A stretch of 64,000 bases of DNA. Source: Auanema rhodensis (lineage: Eukaryota; Nematoda; Chromadorea; Rhabditida; Rhabditidae). Made by a program: the position numbers and the translations under genes. Below the pieces are notes generated by a model that was not told the origin of the DNA, ran no database searches, and saw only the letters and a program-made list of their open reading frames with translations. The DNA lies in NCBI GenBank assembly GCA_964057225.1, contig OZ059897.1, positions 9,486,001 to 9,550,000 of the forward strand, in the 5' to 3' direction. Below, one piece after another: positions 34,682 to 46,875 of this stretch (position 1 is the first letter of the stretch; every line of letters starts with the position of its first letter).

Positions 34682-34754
34682 GCCCGGTTAGCTCAGTCGG
34701 TAGAGCACCAGACTCTTAATCTGGCTGTCGCGGGTTCGAGCCCCGCATCGGGCT
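34682..34754 (+). tRNA. tRNA-Lys(CUU) copy 84
   Basis: Leader ACAATATC preceded by TAAATAATTC (usually TAAATGATTC); trailer AAGTTTTACC. Confidence 0.96.
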
Positions 34755-35085
34755 TTAAGTTTTACCTTTTATTTGAAATTATAACGTTTATTTTGAAAAT
34801 TTATTCCTAACCTCTTTCTGATCAGATAGATTTCTGTAAATGTAACATTGTTTCAGTTCTTAGAACTCTGTTTAAGTGTTTTCAAACTTTGTATAGATAA
34901 CAAGAAAAATGAAATGATAGAGATAGAACACTTCTGAGATCTTGATCCAAGGTTTTTCTGACGGACTGATCCATTAGAACCAAATATTACAAGAATTATT
35001 CTGATTTCATCTGCATAAAGATCCAGTAGAAAATTACCTTTTGCTCTGAACATCTAAATGATTCAATAGAATATCAGAAATCACA

Positions 35086-35158
35086 GCCCGGTTAGCTCAG
35101 TCGGTAGAGCACCAGACTCTTAATCTGGCTGTCGCGGGTTCGAGCCCCGCATCGGGCT
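35086..35158 (+). tRNA. tRNA-Lys(CUU) copy 85
   Basis: Leader AGAATATC, trailer AAGTTTTACC. Confidence 0.96.
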
Positions 35159-35489
35159 TTAAGTTTTACCTTTTATTTGAAATTATAACGTTTATTTTGA
35201 AAATTTATTCCTCACCTCTTTCTGATCAGATAGAATTCTGTAGATGTAACATTGTTTCAGTTCTTAGAACTCTGTTTAAGTGTTTTCAAACTTTGTATAG
35301 ATAACAAGAAAAATGAAATGATAGAGATAGAACACTTCTGAGATCTTGATCCAAGGTTTTTCTGACGGACTGATCCATTTGAACCAAATATTACAAGAAT
35401 TATTCTGATTTCACCTGCATAAAGATCCAGTAGAAAATTACCTTTTGCTCTGAACATCTAAATGATTCAATACAATATCAGAAATCACA

Positions 35490-35562
35490 GCCCGGTTAGC
35501 TCAGTCGGTAGAGCACCAGACTCTTAATCTGGCTGTCGCGGGTTCGAGCCCCGCATCGGGCT
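35490..35562 (+). tRNA. tRNA-Lys(CUU) copy 86
   Basis: Leader ACAATATC, trailer AAGTTTTACC. Confidence 0.96.
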
Positions 35563-35893
35563 TTAAGTTTTACCTTTTATTTGAAATTATAACGTTTATT
35601 TTGAAAATTTATTCCTAACCTCTTTCTGATCAGATAGAATTCTGTAGATGTAACATTGTTTCAGTTCTTAGAACTCTGTTTAAGTGTTTTCAAACTTTGT
35701 ATAGATACCAAGAAAAATGAAATGATAGAGATAGAACACTTCTAAGATCTTGATCCAAGGTTTTTCTGACGGACTGATCCATTAGAACCAAAGATTACAA
35801 GAATTATTCTGATTTCACCTGCATAAAGATCCAGTAGAAAATTACCTTTTGCTCTGAACATCTAAATGATTCAATACAATATCAGAAATCACA

Positions 35894-35966
35894 GCCCGGT
35901 TAGCTCAGTCGGTAGAGCACCAGACTCTTAATCTGGCTGTCGCGGGTTCGAGCCCCGCATCGGGCT
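35894..35966 (+). tRNA. tRNA-Lys(CUU) copy 87
   Basis: Leader ACAATATC, trailer GAGTTTTACC. Confidence 0.96.
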
Positions 35967-36297
35967 TTGAGTTTTACCTTTTATTTGAAATTATAACGTT
36001 TATTTTGAAAATTTATTCCTAACCTCTTTCTGATCAGATAGATTTCTGTAGATGTAACATTGTTTCAGTTCTTAGAACTCTGTTTAAGTGTTTTCAAACT
36101 TTGTATAGATACCAAGAAAAATGAAATGATAGAGATAGAACACTTCTAAGATCTTGATCCAAGGTTTTTCTGACGGACTGATCCATTAGAACCAAAGATT
36201 ACAAGAATTATTCTGATTTCACCTGCATAAAGATCCAGTAGAAAATTACCTTTTGCTCTGAACATCTAAATGATTCAATACAATATCAGAAATCACA

Positions 36298-36370
36298 GCC
36301 CGGTTAGCTCAGTCGGTAGAGCACCAGACTCTTAATCTGGCTGTCGCGGGTTCGAGCCCCGCATCGGGCT
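36298..36370 (+). tRNA. tRNA-Lys(CUU) copy 88
   Basis: Leader ACAATATC, trailer AAGTTTTACC. The next gene starts 406 bp later. Confidence 0.96.
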
Positions 36371-36703
36371 TTAAGTTTTACCTTTTATTTGAAATTATAA
36401 CGTTTATTTTGAAAATTTATTCCTAACCTCTTTCTGATCAGATAGAATTCTGTAGATGTAACATTGTTTCAGTTCTTAGAACTCTGTTTAAGTGTTTTCA
36501 AACTTTGTATAGATAACAAGAAAAATGAAATGATAGAGATAGAACACTTCTGAGATCTTGATCCAAGGTTTTTCTGACGGACTGATCCATTAGAACCAAA
36601 GATTACAAGAATTATTCTGATTTCATCTGCATAAAGATCCAGTAGAAAATTACCTTTTTTGCTCTGAACATCTAAATGATTCAATACAATATCAGAAATC
36701 ACA

Positions 36704-36776
36704 GCCCGGTTAGCTCAGTCGGTAGAGCACCAGACTCTTAATCTGGCTGTCGCGGGTTCGAGCCCCGCATCGGGCT
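36704..36776 (+). tRNA. tRNA-Lys(CUU) copy 89
   Basis: Leader ACAATATC, trailer GAGTTTTACC. Confidence 0.96.
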
Positions 36777-37107
36777 TTGAGTTTTACCTTTTATTTGAAA
36801 TTATAACGTTTATTTTGAAAATTTATTCCTAACCTCTTTCTGATCAGATAGATTTCTGTAAATGTAACATTGTTTCAGTTCTTAGAACTCTGTTTAAGTG
36901 TTTTCAAACTTTGTATAGATAACAAGAAAAATGAAATGATAGAGATAGAACACTTCTGAGATCTTGATCCAAGGTTTTTCTGACGGACTGATCCATTAGA
37001 ACCAAAGATTACAAGAATTATTCTGATTTCACCTGCATAAAGATCCAGTAGAAAATTACCTTTTCCTCTGAACATCTAAATGATTCAATACAATATCAGA
37101 AATCACA

Positions 37108-37180
37108 GCCCGGTTAGCTCAGTCGGTAGAGCACCAGACTCTTAATCTGGCTGTCGCGGGTTCGAGCCCCGCATCGGGCT
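37108..37180 (+). tRNA. tRNA-Lys(CUU) copy 90
   Basis: Leader ACAATATC, trailer AAGTTTTACC. Confidence 0.96.
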
Positions 37181-37511
37181 TTAAGTTTTACCTTTTATTT
37201 GAAATTATAACGTTTATTTTGAAAATTTATTCCTAACCTCTTTCTGATCAGATAGATTTCTGTAGATGTAACATTGTTTCAGTTCTTAGAACTCTGTTTA
37301 AGTGTTTTCAAACTTTGTATAGATACCAAGAAAAATGAAATGATAGAGATAGAACACTTCTGAGATCTTGATCCAAGGTTTTTCTGACGGACTGATCCAT
37401 TAGAACCAAAGATTACAAGAATTATTCTGATTTCATCTGCATAAAGATCCAGTAGAAAATTACCTTTTGCTCTGAACATCTAAATGATTCAATACAATAT
37501 CAGAAATCACA

Positions 37512-37584
37512 GCCCGGTTAGCTCAGTCGGTAGAGCACCAGACTCTTAATCTGGCTGTCGCGGGTTCGAGCCCCGCATCGGGCT
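37512..37584 (+). tRNA. tRNA-Lys(CUU) copy 91
   Basis: Leader ACAATATC, trailer GAGTTTTACC. Confidence 0.96.
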
Positions 37585-37915
37585 TTGAGTTTTACCTTTT
37601 ATTTGAAATTATAACGTTTATTTTGAAAATTTATTCCTAACCTCTTTCTGATCAGATAGATTTCTGTAAATGTAACATTGTTTCAGTTCTTAGAACTCTG
37701 TTTAAGTGTTTTCAAACTTTGTATAGATAACAAGAAAAATGAAATGATAGAGATAGAACACTTCTGAGATCTTGATCCAAGGTTTTTCTGACGGACTGAT
37801 CCATTAGAACCAAAGATTACAAGATTTATTCTGATTTCATCTGCATAAAGATCCAGTAGAAAATTACCTTTTGCTCTGAACATCTAAATGATTCAATAGA
37901 ATATCAGAAATCACA

Positions 37916-37988
37916 GCCCGGTTAGCTCAGTCGGTAGAGCACCAGACTCTTAATCTGGCTGTCGCGGGTTCGAGCCCCGCATCGGGCT
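37916..37988 (+). tRNA. tRNA-Lys(CUU) copy 92
   Basis: Leader AGAATATC, trailer GAGTTTTACC. Confidence 0.96.
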
Positions 37989-38319
37989 TTGAGTTTTACC
38001 TTTTATTTGAAATTATAACGTTTATTTTGAAAATTTATTCCTAACCTCTTTCTGATCAGATAGATTTCTGTAAATGTAACATTGTTTCAGTTCTTAGAAC
38101 TCTGTTTAAGTGTTTTCAAACTTTGTATAGATAACAAGAAAAATGAAATGATAGAGATAGAACACTTCTGAGATCTTGATCCAAGGTTTTTCTGACGGAC
38201 TGATCCATTAGAACCAAAGATTACAAGATTTATTCTGATTTCATCTGCATAAAGATCCAGTAGAAAATTACCTTTTGCTCTGAACATCTAAATGATTCAA
38301 TAGAATATCAGAAATCACA

Positions 38320-38392
38320 GCCCGGTTAGCTCAGTCGGTAGAGCACCAGACTCTTAATCTGGCTGTCGCGGGTTCGAGCCCCGCATCGGGCT
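38320..38392 (+). tRNA. tRNA-Lys(CUU) copy 93
   Basis: Leader AGAATATC, trailer GAGTTTTACC. Confidence 0.96.
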
Positions 38393-38723
38393 TTGAGTTT
38401 TACCTTTTATTTGAAATTATAACGTTTATTTTGAAAATTTATTCCTAACCTCTTTCTGATCAGATAGAATTCTGTAGATGTAACATTGTTTCAGTTCTTA
38501 GAACTCTGTTTAAGTGTTTTCAAACTTTGTATAGATACCAAGAAAAATGAAATGATAGAGATAGAACACTTCTAAGATCTTGATCCAAGGTTTTTCTGAC
38601 GGACTGATCCATTAGAACCAAAGATTACAAGAATTATTCTGATTTCACCTGCATAAAGATCCAGTAGAAAATTACCTTTTGCTCTGAACATCTAAATAAT
38701 TCAATACAATATCAGAAATCACA

Positions 38724-38796
38724 GCCCGGTTAGCTCAGTCGGTAGAGCACCAGACTCTTAATCTGGCTGTCGCGGGTTCGAGCCCCGCATCGGGCT
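38724..38796 (+). tRNA. tRNA-Lys(CUU) copy 94
   Basis: Leader ACAATATC after TAAATAATTC; trailer AAGTTTTACC. Confidence 0.96.
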
Positions 38797-39127
38797 TTAA
38801 GTTTTACCTTTTATTTGAAATTATAACGTTTATTTTGAAAATTTATTCCTAACCTCTTTCTGATCAGATAGAATTCTGTAGATGTAACATTGTTTCAGTT
38901 CTTAGAACTCTGTTTAAGTGTTTTCAAACTTTGTATAGATAACAAGAAAAATGAAATGATAGAGATAGAACACTTCTGAGATCTTGATCCAAGGTTTTTC
39001 TGACGGACTGATCCATTAGAACCAAAGATTACAAGAATTATTCTGATTTCACCTGCATAAAGATCCAGTAGAAAATTACCTTTTGCTCTGAACATCTAAA
39101 TAATTCAATACAATATCAGAAATCACA

Positions 39128-39200
39128 GCCCGGTTAGCTCAGTCGGTAGAGCACCAGACTCTTAATCTGGCTGTCGCGGGTTCGAGCCCCGCATCGGGCT
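39128..39200 (+). tRNA. tRNA-Lys(CUU) copy 95
   Basis: Leader ACAATATC after TAAATAATTC; trailer AAGTTTTACC. Confidence 0.96.
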
Positions 39201-39531
39201 TTAAGTTTTACCTTTTATTTGAAATTATAACGTTTATTTTGAAAATTTATTCCTAACCTCTTTCTGATCAGATAGAATTCTGTAGATGTAACATTGTTTC
39301 AGTTCTTAGAACTCTGTTTAAGTGTTTTCAAACTTTGTATAGATAACAAGAAAAATGAAATGATAGAGATAGAACACTTCTGAGATCTTGATCCAAGGTT
39401 TTTCTGACGGACTGATCCATTAGAACCAAAGATTACAAGAATTATTCTGATTTCATCTGCATAAAGATCCAGTAGAAAATTACCTTTTGCTCTGAACATC
39501 TAAATGATTCAATACAATATCAGAAATCACA

Positions 39532-39604
39532 GCCCGGTTAGCTCAGTCGGTAGAGCACCAGACTCTTAATCTGGCTGTCGCGGGTTCGAGCCCCGCATCG
39601 GGCT
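39532..39604 (+). tRNA. tRNA-Lys(CUU) copy 96
   Basis: Leader ACAATATC, trailer GAGTTTAACC (no proximal T4). Confidence 0.96.
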
Positions 39605-39935
39605 TTGAGTTTAACCTTTTATTTGAAATTATAACGTTTATTTTGAAAATTTATTCCTAACCTCTATCTGATCAGATAGAATTCTGTAGATGTAACATTG
39701 TTTCAGTTCTTAGAACTCTGTTTAAGTGTTCTCAAACTTTGTATAGATAACAAGAAAAATGAAATGATAGAGATAGAACACTTCTGAGATCTTGATCCAA
39801 GGTTTTTCTGACGGACTGATCCATTAGAACCAAAGATTACAAGAATTATTCTGATTTCATCTGCATAAAGATCCAGTAGAAAATTACCTTTTGCTCTGAA
39901 CATCTAAATGATTCAATAGAATATCAGAAATCACA

Positions 39936-40008
39936 GCCCGGTTAGCTCAGTCGGTAGAGCACCAGACTCTTAATCTGGCTGTCGCGGGTTCGAGCCCCGC
40001 ATCGGGCT
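39936..40008 (+). tRNA. tRNA-Lys(CUU) copy 97
   Basis: Leader AGAATATC, trailer AAGTTTTACC. Confidence 0.96.
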
Positions 40009-40339
40009 TTAAGTTTTACCTTTTATTTGAAATTATAACGTTTATTTTGAAAATTTATTCCTAACCTCTTTCTGATCAGATAGAATTCTGTAGATGTAAC
40101 ATTGTTTCAGTTCTTAGAACTCTGTTTAAGTGTTTTCAAACTTTGTATAGATAACAAGAAAAATGAAATGATAGAGATAGAACACTTCTGAGATCTTGAT
40201 CCAAGGTTTTTCTGACGGACTGATCCATTAGAACCAAATATTACAAGAATTATTCTGATTTCATCTGCATAAAGATCCAGTAGAAAATTACCTTTTGCTC
40301 TGAACATCTAAATGATTCAATAGAATATCAGAAATCACA

Positions 40340-40412
40340 GCCCGGTTAGCTCAGTCGGTAGAGCACCAGACTCTTAATCTGGCTGTCGCGGGTTCGAGCC
40401 CCGCATCGGGCT
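40340..40412 (+). tRNA. tRNA-Lys(CUU) copy 98
   Basis: Leader AGAATATC, trailer GAGTTTAACC (no proximal T4). The next gene starts 403 bp later. Confidence 0.96.
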
Positions 40413-40742
40413 TTGAGTTTAACCTTTTATTTGAAATTATAACGTTTATTTAAAAATTTATTAATAACCTCTTTCTGATCAGATAGAATTCTGTAGATGT
40501 AACATTGTTTCAGTTCTTAGAACTCTGTTTAAGTGTTTTCAAACTTTGTATAGATAACAAGAAAAATGAAATGATAGAGATAGAACACTTCTGAGATCTT
40601 GATCCAAGGTTTTTCTGACGGACTGATCCATTAGAACCAAAGATTACAAGAATTATTCTGATTTCACCTGCATAAAGATCCAGTAGAAAATTACCTTTTG
40701 CTCTGAACATCTAAATGATTCAATACAATATCAGAAATCACA

Positions 40743-40815
40743 GCCCGGTTAGCTCAGTCGGTAGAGCACCAGACTCTTAATCTGGCTGTCGCGGGTTCGA
40801 GCCCCGCATCGGGCT
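40743..40815 (+). tRNA. tRNA-Lys(CUU) copy 99
   Basis: Leader ACAATATC, trailer GAGTTTAACC (no proximal T4). Confidence 0.96.
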
Positions 40816-41146
40816 TTGAGTTTAACCTTTTATTTGAAATTATAACGTTTATTTTGAAAATTTATTCCTAACCTCTTTCTGATCAGATAGAATTCTGTAG
40901 ATGTAACATTGTTTCAGTTCTTAGAACTCTGTTTAAGTGTTTTCAAACTTTGTATAGATAACAAGAAAAATGAAATGATAGAGATAGAACACTTCTGAGA
41001 TCTTGATCCAAGGTTTTTCTGACGGACTGATCCATTAGAACCAAAGATTACAAGAATTATTCTGATTTCATCTGCATAAAGATCCAGTAGAAAATTACCT
41101 TTTGCTCTGAACATCTAAATGATTCAATACAATATCAGAAATCACA

Positions 41147-41219
41147 GCCCGGTTAGCTCAGTCGGTAGAGCACCAGACTCTTAATCTGGCTGTCGCGGGT
41201 TCGAGCCCCGCATCGGGCT
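41147..41219 (+). tRNA. tRNA-Lys(CUU) copy 100
   Basis: Leader ACAATATC, trailer GAGTTTAACC (no proximal T4). Confidence 0.96.
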
Positions 41220-41550
41220 TTGAGTTTAACCTTTTATTTGAAATTATAACGTTTATTTTGAAAATTTATTCCTAACCTCTATCTGATCAGATAGAATTCT
41301 GTAGATGTAACATTGTTTCAGTTCTTAGAACTCTGTTTAAGTGTTTTCAAACTTTGTATAGATAACAAGAAAAATGAAATGATAGAGATAGAACACTTCT
41401 GAGATCTTGATCCAAGGTTTTTCTGACGGACTGATCCATTAGAACCAAAGATTACAAGAATTATTCTGATTTCATCTGCATAAAGATCCAGTAGAAAATT
41501 ACCTTTTGCTCTGAACATCTAAATGATTCAATACAATATCAGAAATCACA

Positions 41551-41623
41551 GCCCGGTTAGCTCAGTCGGTAGAGCACCAGACTCTTAATCTGGCTGTCGC
41601 GGGTTCGAGCCCCGCATCGGGCT
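41551..41623 (+). tRNA. tRNA-Lys(CUU) copy 101
   Basis: Leader ACAATATC, trailer GAGTTTAACC (no proximal T4). Confidence 0.96.
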
Positions 41624-41954
41624 TTGAGTTTAACCTTTTATTTGAAATTATAACGTTTATTTTGAAAATTTATTCCTAACCTCTTTCTGATCAGATAGAA
41701 TTCTGAAGATGTAACATTGTTTCAGTTCTTAGAACTCTGTTTAAGTGTTTTCAAACTTTGTATAGATAACAAGAAAAATGAAATGATAGAGATAGAACAC
41801 TTCTGAGATCTTGATCCAAGGTTTTTCTGACGGACTGATCCATTAGAACCAAATATTACAAGAATTATTCTGATTTCATCTGCATAAAGATCCAGTAGAA
41901 AATTACCTTTTGCTCTGAACATCTAAATGATTCAATAGAATATCAGAAATCACA

Positions 41955-42027
41955 GCCCGGTTAGCTCAGTCGGTAGAGCACCAGACTCTTAATCTGGCTG
42001 TCGCGGGTTCGAGCCCCGCATCGGGCT
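41955..42027 (+). tRNA. tRNA-Lys(CUU) copy 102
   Basis: Leader AGAATATC, trailer GAGTTTTACC. Confidence 0.96.
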
Positions 42028-42358
42028 TTGAGTTTTACCTTTTATTTGAAATTATAACGTTTATTTTGAAAATTTATTCCTAACCTCTTTCTGATCAGAT
42101 AGAATTCTGTAGATGTAACATTGTTTCAGTTCTTAGAACTCTGTTTAAGTGTTTTCAAACTTTGTATAGATACCAAGAAAAATGAAATGATAGAGATAGA
42201 ACACTTCTAAGATCTTGATCCAAGGTTTTTCTGACGGACTGATCCATTAGAACCAAAGATTACAAGAATTATTCTGATTTCACCTGCATAAAGATCCAGT
42301 AGAAAATTACCTTTTGCTCTGAACATCTAAATAATTCAATACAATATCAGAAATCACA

Positions 42359-42431
42359 GCCCGGTTAGCTCAGTCGGTAGAGCACCAGACTCTTAATCTG
42401 GCTGTCGCGGGTTCGAGCCCCGCATCGGGCT
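42359..42431 (+). tRNA. tRNA-Lys(CUU) copy 103
   Basis: Leader ACAATATC after TAAATAATTC; trailer AAGTTTTACC. Confidence 0.96.
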
Positions 42432-42762
42432 TTAAGTTTTACCTTTTATTTGAAATTATAACGTTTATTTTGAAAATTTATTCCTAACCTCTTTCTGATC
42501 AGATAGAATTCTGTAGATGTAACATTGTTTCAGTTCTTAGAACTCTGTTTAAGTGTTTTCAAACTTTGTATAGATAACAAGAAAAATGAAATGATAGAGA
42601 TAGAACACTTCTGAGATCTTGATCCAAGGTTTTTCTGACGGACTGATCCATTAGAACCAAAGATTACAAGAATTATTCTGATTTCATCTGCATAAAGATC
42701 CAGTAGAAAATTACCTTTTGCTCTGAACATCTAAATGATTCAATACAATATCAGAAATCACA

Positions 42763-42835
42763 GCCCGGTTAGCTCAGTCGGTAGAGCACCAGACTCTTAA
42801 TCTGGCTGTCGCGGGTTCGAGCCCCGCATCGGGCT
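42763..42835 (+). tRNA. tRNA-Lys(CUU) copy 104
   Basis: Leader ACAATATC, trailer GAGTTTAACC (no proximal T4). Confidence 0.96.
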
Positions 42836-43166
42836 TTGAGTTTAACCTTTTATTTGAAATTATAACGTTTATTTTGAAAATTTATTCCTAACCTCTATCT
42901 GATCAGATAGAATTCTGTAGATGTAACATTGTTTCAGTTCTTAGAACTCTGTTTAAGTGTTTTCAAACTTTGTATAGATAACAAGAAAAATGAAATGATA
43001 GAGATAGAACACTTCTGAGATCTTGATCCAAGGTTTTTCTGACGGACTGATCCATTAGAACCAAAGATTACAAGAATTATTCTGATTTCATCTGCATAAA
43101 GATCCAGTAGAAAATTACCTTTTGCTCTGAACATCTAAATGATTCAATACAATATCAGAAATCACA

Positions 43167-43239
43167 GCCCGGTTAGCTCAGTCGGTAGAGCACCAGACTC
43201 TTAATCTGGCTGTCGCGGGTTCGAGCCCCGCATCGGGCT
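43167..43239 (+). tRNA. tRNA-Lys(CUU) copy 105
   Basis: Leader ACAATATC, trailer GAGTTTAACC (no proximal T4). Confidence 0.96.
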
Positions 43240-43570
43240 TTGAGTTTAACCTTTTATTTGAAATTATAACGTTTATTTTGAAAATTTATTCCTAACCTCT
43301 ATCTGATCAGATAGAATTCTGTAGATGTAACATTGTTTCAGTTCTTAGAACTCTGTTTAAGTGTTTTCAAACTTTGTATAGATAACAAGAAAAATGAAAT
43401 GATAGAGATAGAACACTTCTGAGATCTTGATCCAAGGTTTTTCTGACGGACTGATCCATTAGAACCAAAGATTACAAGAATTATTCTGATTTCATCTGCA
43501 TAAAGATCCAGTAGAAAATTACCTTTTGCTCTGAACATCTAAATGATTCAATAGAATATCAGAAATCACA

Positions 43571-43643
43571 GCCCGGTTAGCTCAGTCGGTAGAGCACCAG
43601 ACTCTTAATCTGGCTGTCGCGGGTTCGAGCCCCGCATCGGGCT
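43571..43643 (+). tRNA. tRNA-Lys(CUU) copy 106
   Basis: Leader AGAATATC, trailer AAGTTTTACC. Confidence 0.96.
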
Positions 43644-43974
43644 TTAAGTTTTACCTTTTATTTGAAATTATAACGTTTATTTTGAAAATTTATTCCTAAC
43701 CTCTTTCTGATCAGATAGAATTCTGTAGTTGTAACATTGTTTCAGTTCTTAGAACTCTGTTTAAGTGTTTTCAAACTTTGTATAGATACCAAGAAAAATG
43801 AAATGATAGAGATAGAACACTTCTGAGATCTTGATCCAAGGTTTTTCTGACGGACTGATCCATTAGAACCAAATATTACAAGAATTATTCTGATTTCATC
43901 TGCATAAAGATCCAGTAGAAAATTACCTTTTGCTCTGAACATCTAAATGATTCAATAGAATATCAGAAATCACA

Positions 43975-44047
43975 GCCCGGTTAGCTCAGTCGGTAGAGCA
44001 CCAGACTCTTAATCTGGCTGTCGCGGGTTCGAGCCCCGCATCGGGCT
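43975..44047 (+). tRNA. tRNA-Lys(CUU) copy 107
   Basis: Leader AGAATATC, trailer GAGTTTTACC. Confidence 0.96.
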
Positions 44048-44378
44048 TTGAGTTTTACCTTTTATTTGAAATTATAACGTTTATTTTGAAAATTTATTCC
44101 TAACCTCTTTCTGATCAGATAGAATTCTGTAGATGTAACATTGTTTCAGTTCTTAGAACTCTGTTTAAGTGTTTTCAAACTTTGTATAGATACCAAGAAA
44201 AATGAAATGATAGAGATAGAACACTTCTAAGATCTTGATCCAAGGTTTTTCTGACGGACTGATCCATTAGAACCAAAGATTACAAGAATTATTCTGATTT
44301 CACCTGCATAAAGATCCAGTAGAAAATTACCTTTTGCTCTGAACATCTAAATGATTCAATACAATATCAGAAATCACA

Positions 44379-44451
44379 GCCCGGTTAGCTCAGTCGGTAG
44401 AGCACCAGACTCTTAATCTGGCTGTCGCGGGTTCGAGCCCCGCATCGGGCT
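44379..44451 (+). tRNA. tRNA-Lys(CUU) copy 108
   Basis: Leader ACAATATC, trailer AAGTTTTACC. Confidence 0.96.
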
Positions 44452-44782
44452 TTAAGTTTTACCTTTTATTTGAAATTATAACGTTTATTTTGAAAATTTA
44501 TTCCTAGCCTCTTTCTGATCAGATAGATTTCTGTAGATGTAACAATGTTTCAGTTCTTAGAACTCTGTTTAAGTGTTTTCAAACTTTGTATAGATAACAA
44601 GAAAAATGAAATGATAGAGATAGAACACTTCTGAGATCTTGATCCAAGGTTTTTCTGACGGACTGATCCATTAGAACCAAAGATTACAAGAATTATTCTG
44701 ATTTCATCTGCATAAAGATCCAGTAGAAAATTACCTTTTGCTCTGAACATCTAAATGATTCAATACAATATCAGAAATCACA

Positions 44783-44855
44783 GCCCGGTTAGCTCAGTCG
44801 GTAGAGCACCAGACTCTTAATCTGGCTGTCGCGGGTTCGAGCCCCGCATCGGGCT
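44783..44855 (+). tRNA. tRNA-Lys(CUU) copy 109
   Basis: Leader ACAATATC, trailer GAGTTTAACC (no proximal T4). Confidence 0.96.
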
Positions 44856-45186
44856 TTGAGTTTAACCTTTTATTTGAAATTATAACGTTTATTTTGAAAA
44901 TTTATTCCTAACCTCTATCTGATCAGATAGAATTCTGTAGATGTAACATTGTTTCAGTTCTTAGAACTCTGTTTAAGTGTTTTCAAACTTTGTATAGATA
45001 ACAAGAAAAATGAAATGATAGAGATAGAACACTTCTGAGATCTTGATCCAAGGTTTTTCTGACGGACTGATCCATTAGAACCAAAGATTACAAGAATTAT
45101 TCTGATTTCATCTGCATAAAGATCCAGTAGAAAATTACCTTTTGCTCTGAACATCTAAATAATTCAATAGAATATCAGAAATCACA

Positions 45187-45259
45187 GCCCGGTTAGCTCA
45201 GTCGGTAGAGCACCAGACTCTTAATCTGGCTGTCGCGGGTTCGAGCCCCGCATCGGGCT
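45187..45259 (+). tRNA. tRNA-Lys(CUU) copy 110
   Basis: Leader AGAATATC after TAAATAATTC; trailer GAGTTTTACC. Confidence 0.96.
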
Positions 45260-45590
45260 TTGAGTTTTACCTTTTATTTGAAATTATAACGTTTATTTTG
45301 AAAATTTATTCCTAACCTCTTTCTGATCAGATAGAATTCTGTAGATGTAACATTGTTTCAGTTCTTAGAACTCTGTTTAAGTGTTTTCAAACTTTGTATA
45401 GATACCAAGAAAAATGAAATGATAGAGATAGAACACTTCTAAGATCTTGATCCAAGGTTTTTCTGACGGACTGATCCATTAGAACCAAAGATTACAAGAA
45501 TTATTCTGATTTCATCTGCATAAAGATCCAGTAGAAAATTACCTTTTGCTCTGAACATCTAAATGATTCAATACAATATCAGAAATCACA

Positions 45591-45663
45591 GCCCGGTTAG
45601 CTCAGTCGGTAGAGCACCAGACTCTTAATCTGGCTGTCGCGGGTTCGAGCCCCGCATCGGGCT
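45591..45663 (+). tRNA. tRNA-Lys(CUU) copy 111
   Basis: Leader ACAATATC, trailer GAGTTTAACC (no proximal T4). Confidence 0.96.
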
Positions 45664-45994
45664 TTGAGTTTAACCTTTTATTTGAAATTATAACGTTTAT
45701 TTTGAAAATTTATTCCTAACCTCTATCTGATCAGATAGAATTCTGTAGATGTAACATTGTTTCAGTTCTTAGAACTCTGTTTAAGTGTTTTCAAACTTTG
45801 TATAGATAACAAGAAAAATGAAATGATAGAGATAGAACACTTCTGAGATCTTGATCCAAGGTTTTTCTGACGGACTGATCCATTAGAACCAAAGATTACA
45901 AGAATTATTCTGATTTCATCTGCATAAAGATCCAGTAGAAAATTACCTTTTGCTCTGAACATCTAAATGATTCAATACAATATCAGAAATCACA

Positions 45995-46067
45995 GCCCGG
46001 TTAGCTCAGTCGGTAGAGCACCAGACTCTTAATCTGGCTGTCGCGGGTTCGAGCCCCGCATCGGGCT
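45995..46067 (+). tRNA. tRNA-Lys(CUU) copy 112
   Basis: Leader ACAATATC, trailer GAGTTTAACC (no proximal T4). Confidence 0.96.
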
Positions 46068-46398
46068 TTGAGTTTAACCTTTTATTTGAAATTATAACGT
46101 TTATTTTGAAAATTTATTCCTAACCTCTATCTGATCAGATAGAATTCTGTAGATGTAACATTGTTTCAGTTCTTAGAACTCTGTTTAAGTGTTTTCAAAC
46201 TTTGTATAGATAACAAGAAAAATGAAATGATAGAGATAGAACACTTCTAAGATCTTGATCCAAGGTTTTTCTGACGGACTGATCCATTAGAACCAAAGAT
46301 TACAAGAATTATTCTGATTTCATCTGCATAAAGATCCAGTAGAAAATTACCTTTTGCTCTGAACATCTAAATGATTCAATACAATATCAGAAATCACA

Positions 46399-46471
46399 GC
46401 CCGGTTAGCTCAGTCGGTAGAGCACCAGACTCTTAATCTGGCTGTCGCGGGTTCGAGCCCCGCATCGGGCT
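46399..46471 (+). tRNA. tRNA-Lys(CUU) copy 113
   Basis: Leader ACAATATC, trailer GAGTTTAACC (no proximal T4). Confidence 0.96.
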
Positions 46472-46802
46472 TTGAGTTTAACCTTTTATTTGAAATTATA
46501 ACGTTTATTTTGAAAATTTATTCCTAACCTCTATCTGATCAGATAGAATTCTGTAGATGTAACATTGTTTCAGTTCTTAGAACTCTGTTTAAGTGTTTTC
46601 AAACTTTGTATAGATAACAAGAAAAATGAAATGATAGAGATAGAACACTTCTGAGATCTTGATCCAAGGTTTTTCTGACGGACTGATCCATTAGAACCAA
46701 AGATTACAAGAATTATTCTGATTTCATCTGCATAAAGATCCAGTAGAAAATTACCTTTTGCTCTGAACATCTAAATGATTCAATACAATATCAGAAATCA
46801 CA

Positions 46803-46875
46803 GCCCGGTTAGCTCAGTCGGTAGAGCACCAGACTCTTAATCTGGCTGTCGCGGGTTCGAGCCCCGCATCGGGCT
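46803..46875 (+). tRNA. tRNA-Lys(CUU) copy 114
   Basis: Leader ACAATATC, trailer GAGTTTAACC (no proximal T4). Confidence 0.96.

Larger units (their letters stand above)
31854..35085 (+). repeat. higher-order repeat, 3232 bp (8 units), first copy
   Basis: The order of unit types here is repeated from 35086. Rare shared marks include CCTCACCTC plus CCATTTGAACC in the first unit (about 31980/32145 and 35212/35377), and TTTTCCTCTG near 33830 and 37065. The second copy carries two extra units (37.6-38.3 kb) before the pattern ends. Confidence 0.8.
35086..38723 (+). repeat. higher-order repeat, second copy (9 units)
   Basis: Counterpart of 31854-35085. It includes the 2-nt T-run insertion near 36650. 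Two adjacent units at about 37.6-38.3 kb share CAAGATTTATTC and AGAATATC leaders and look like a local duplication absent from the first copy. Confidence 0.75.
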
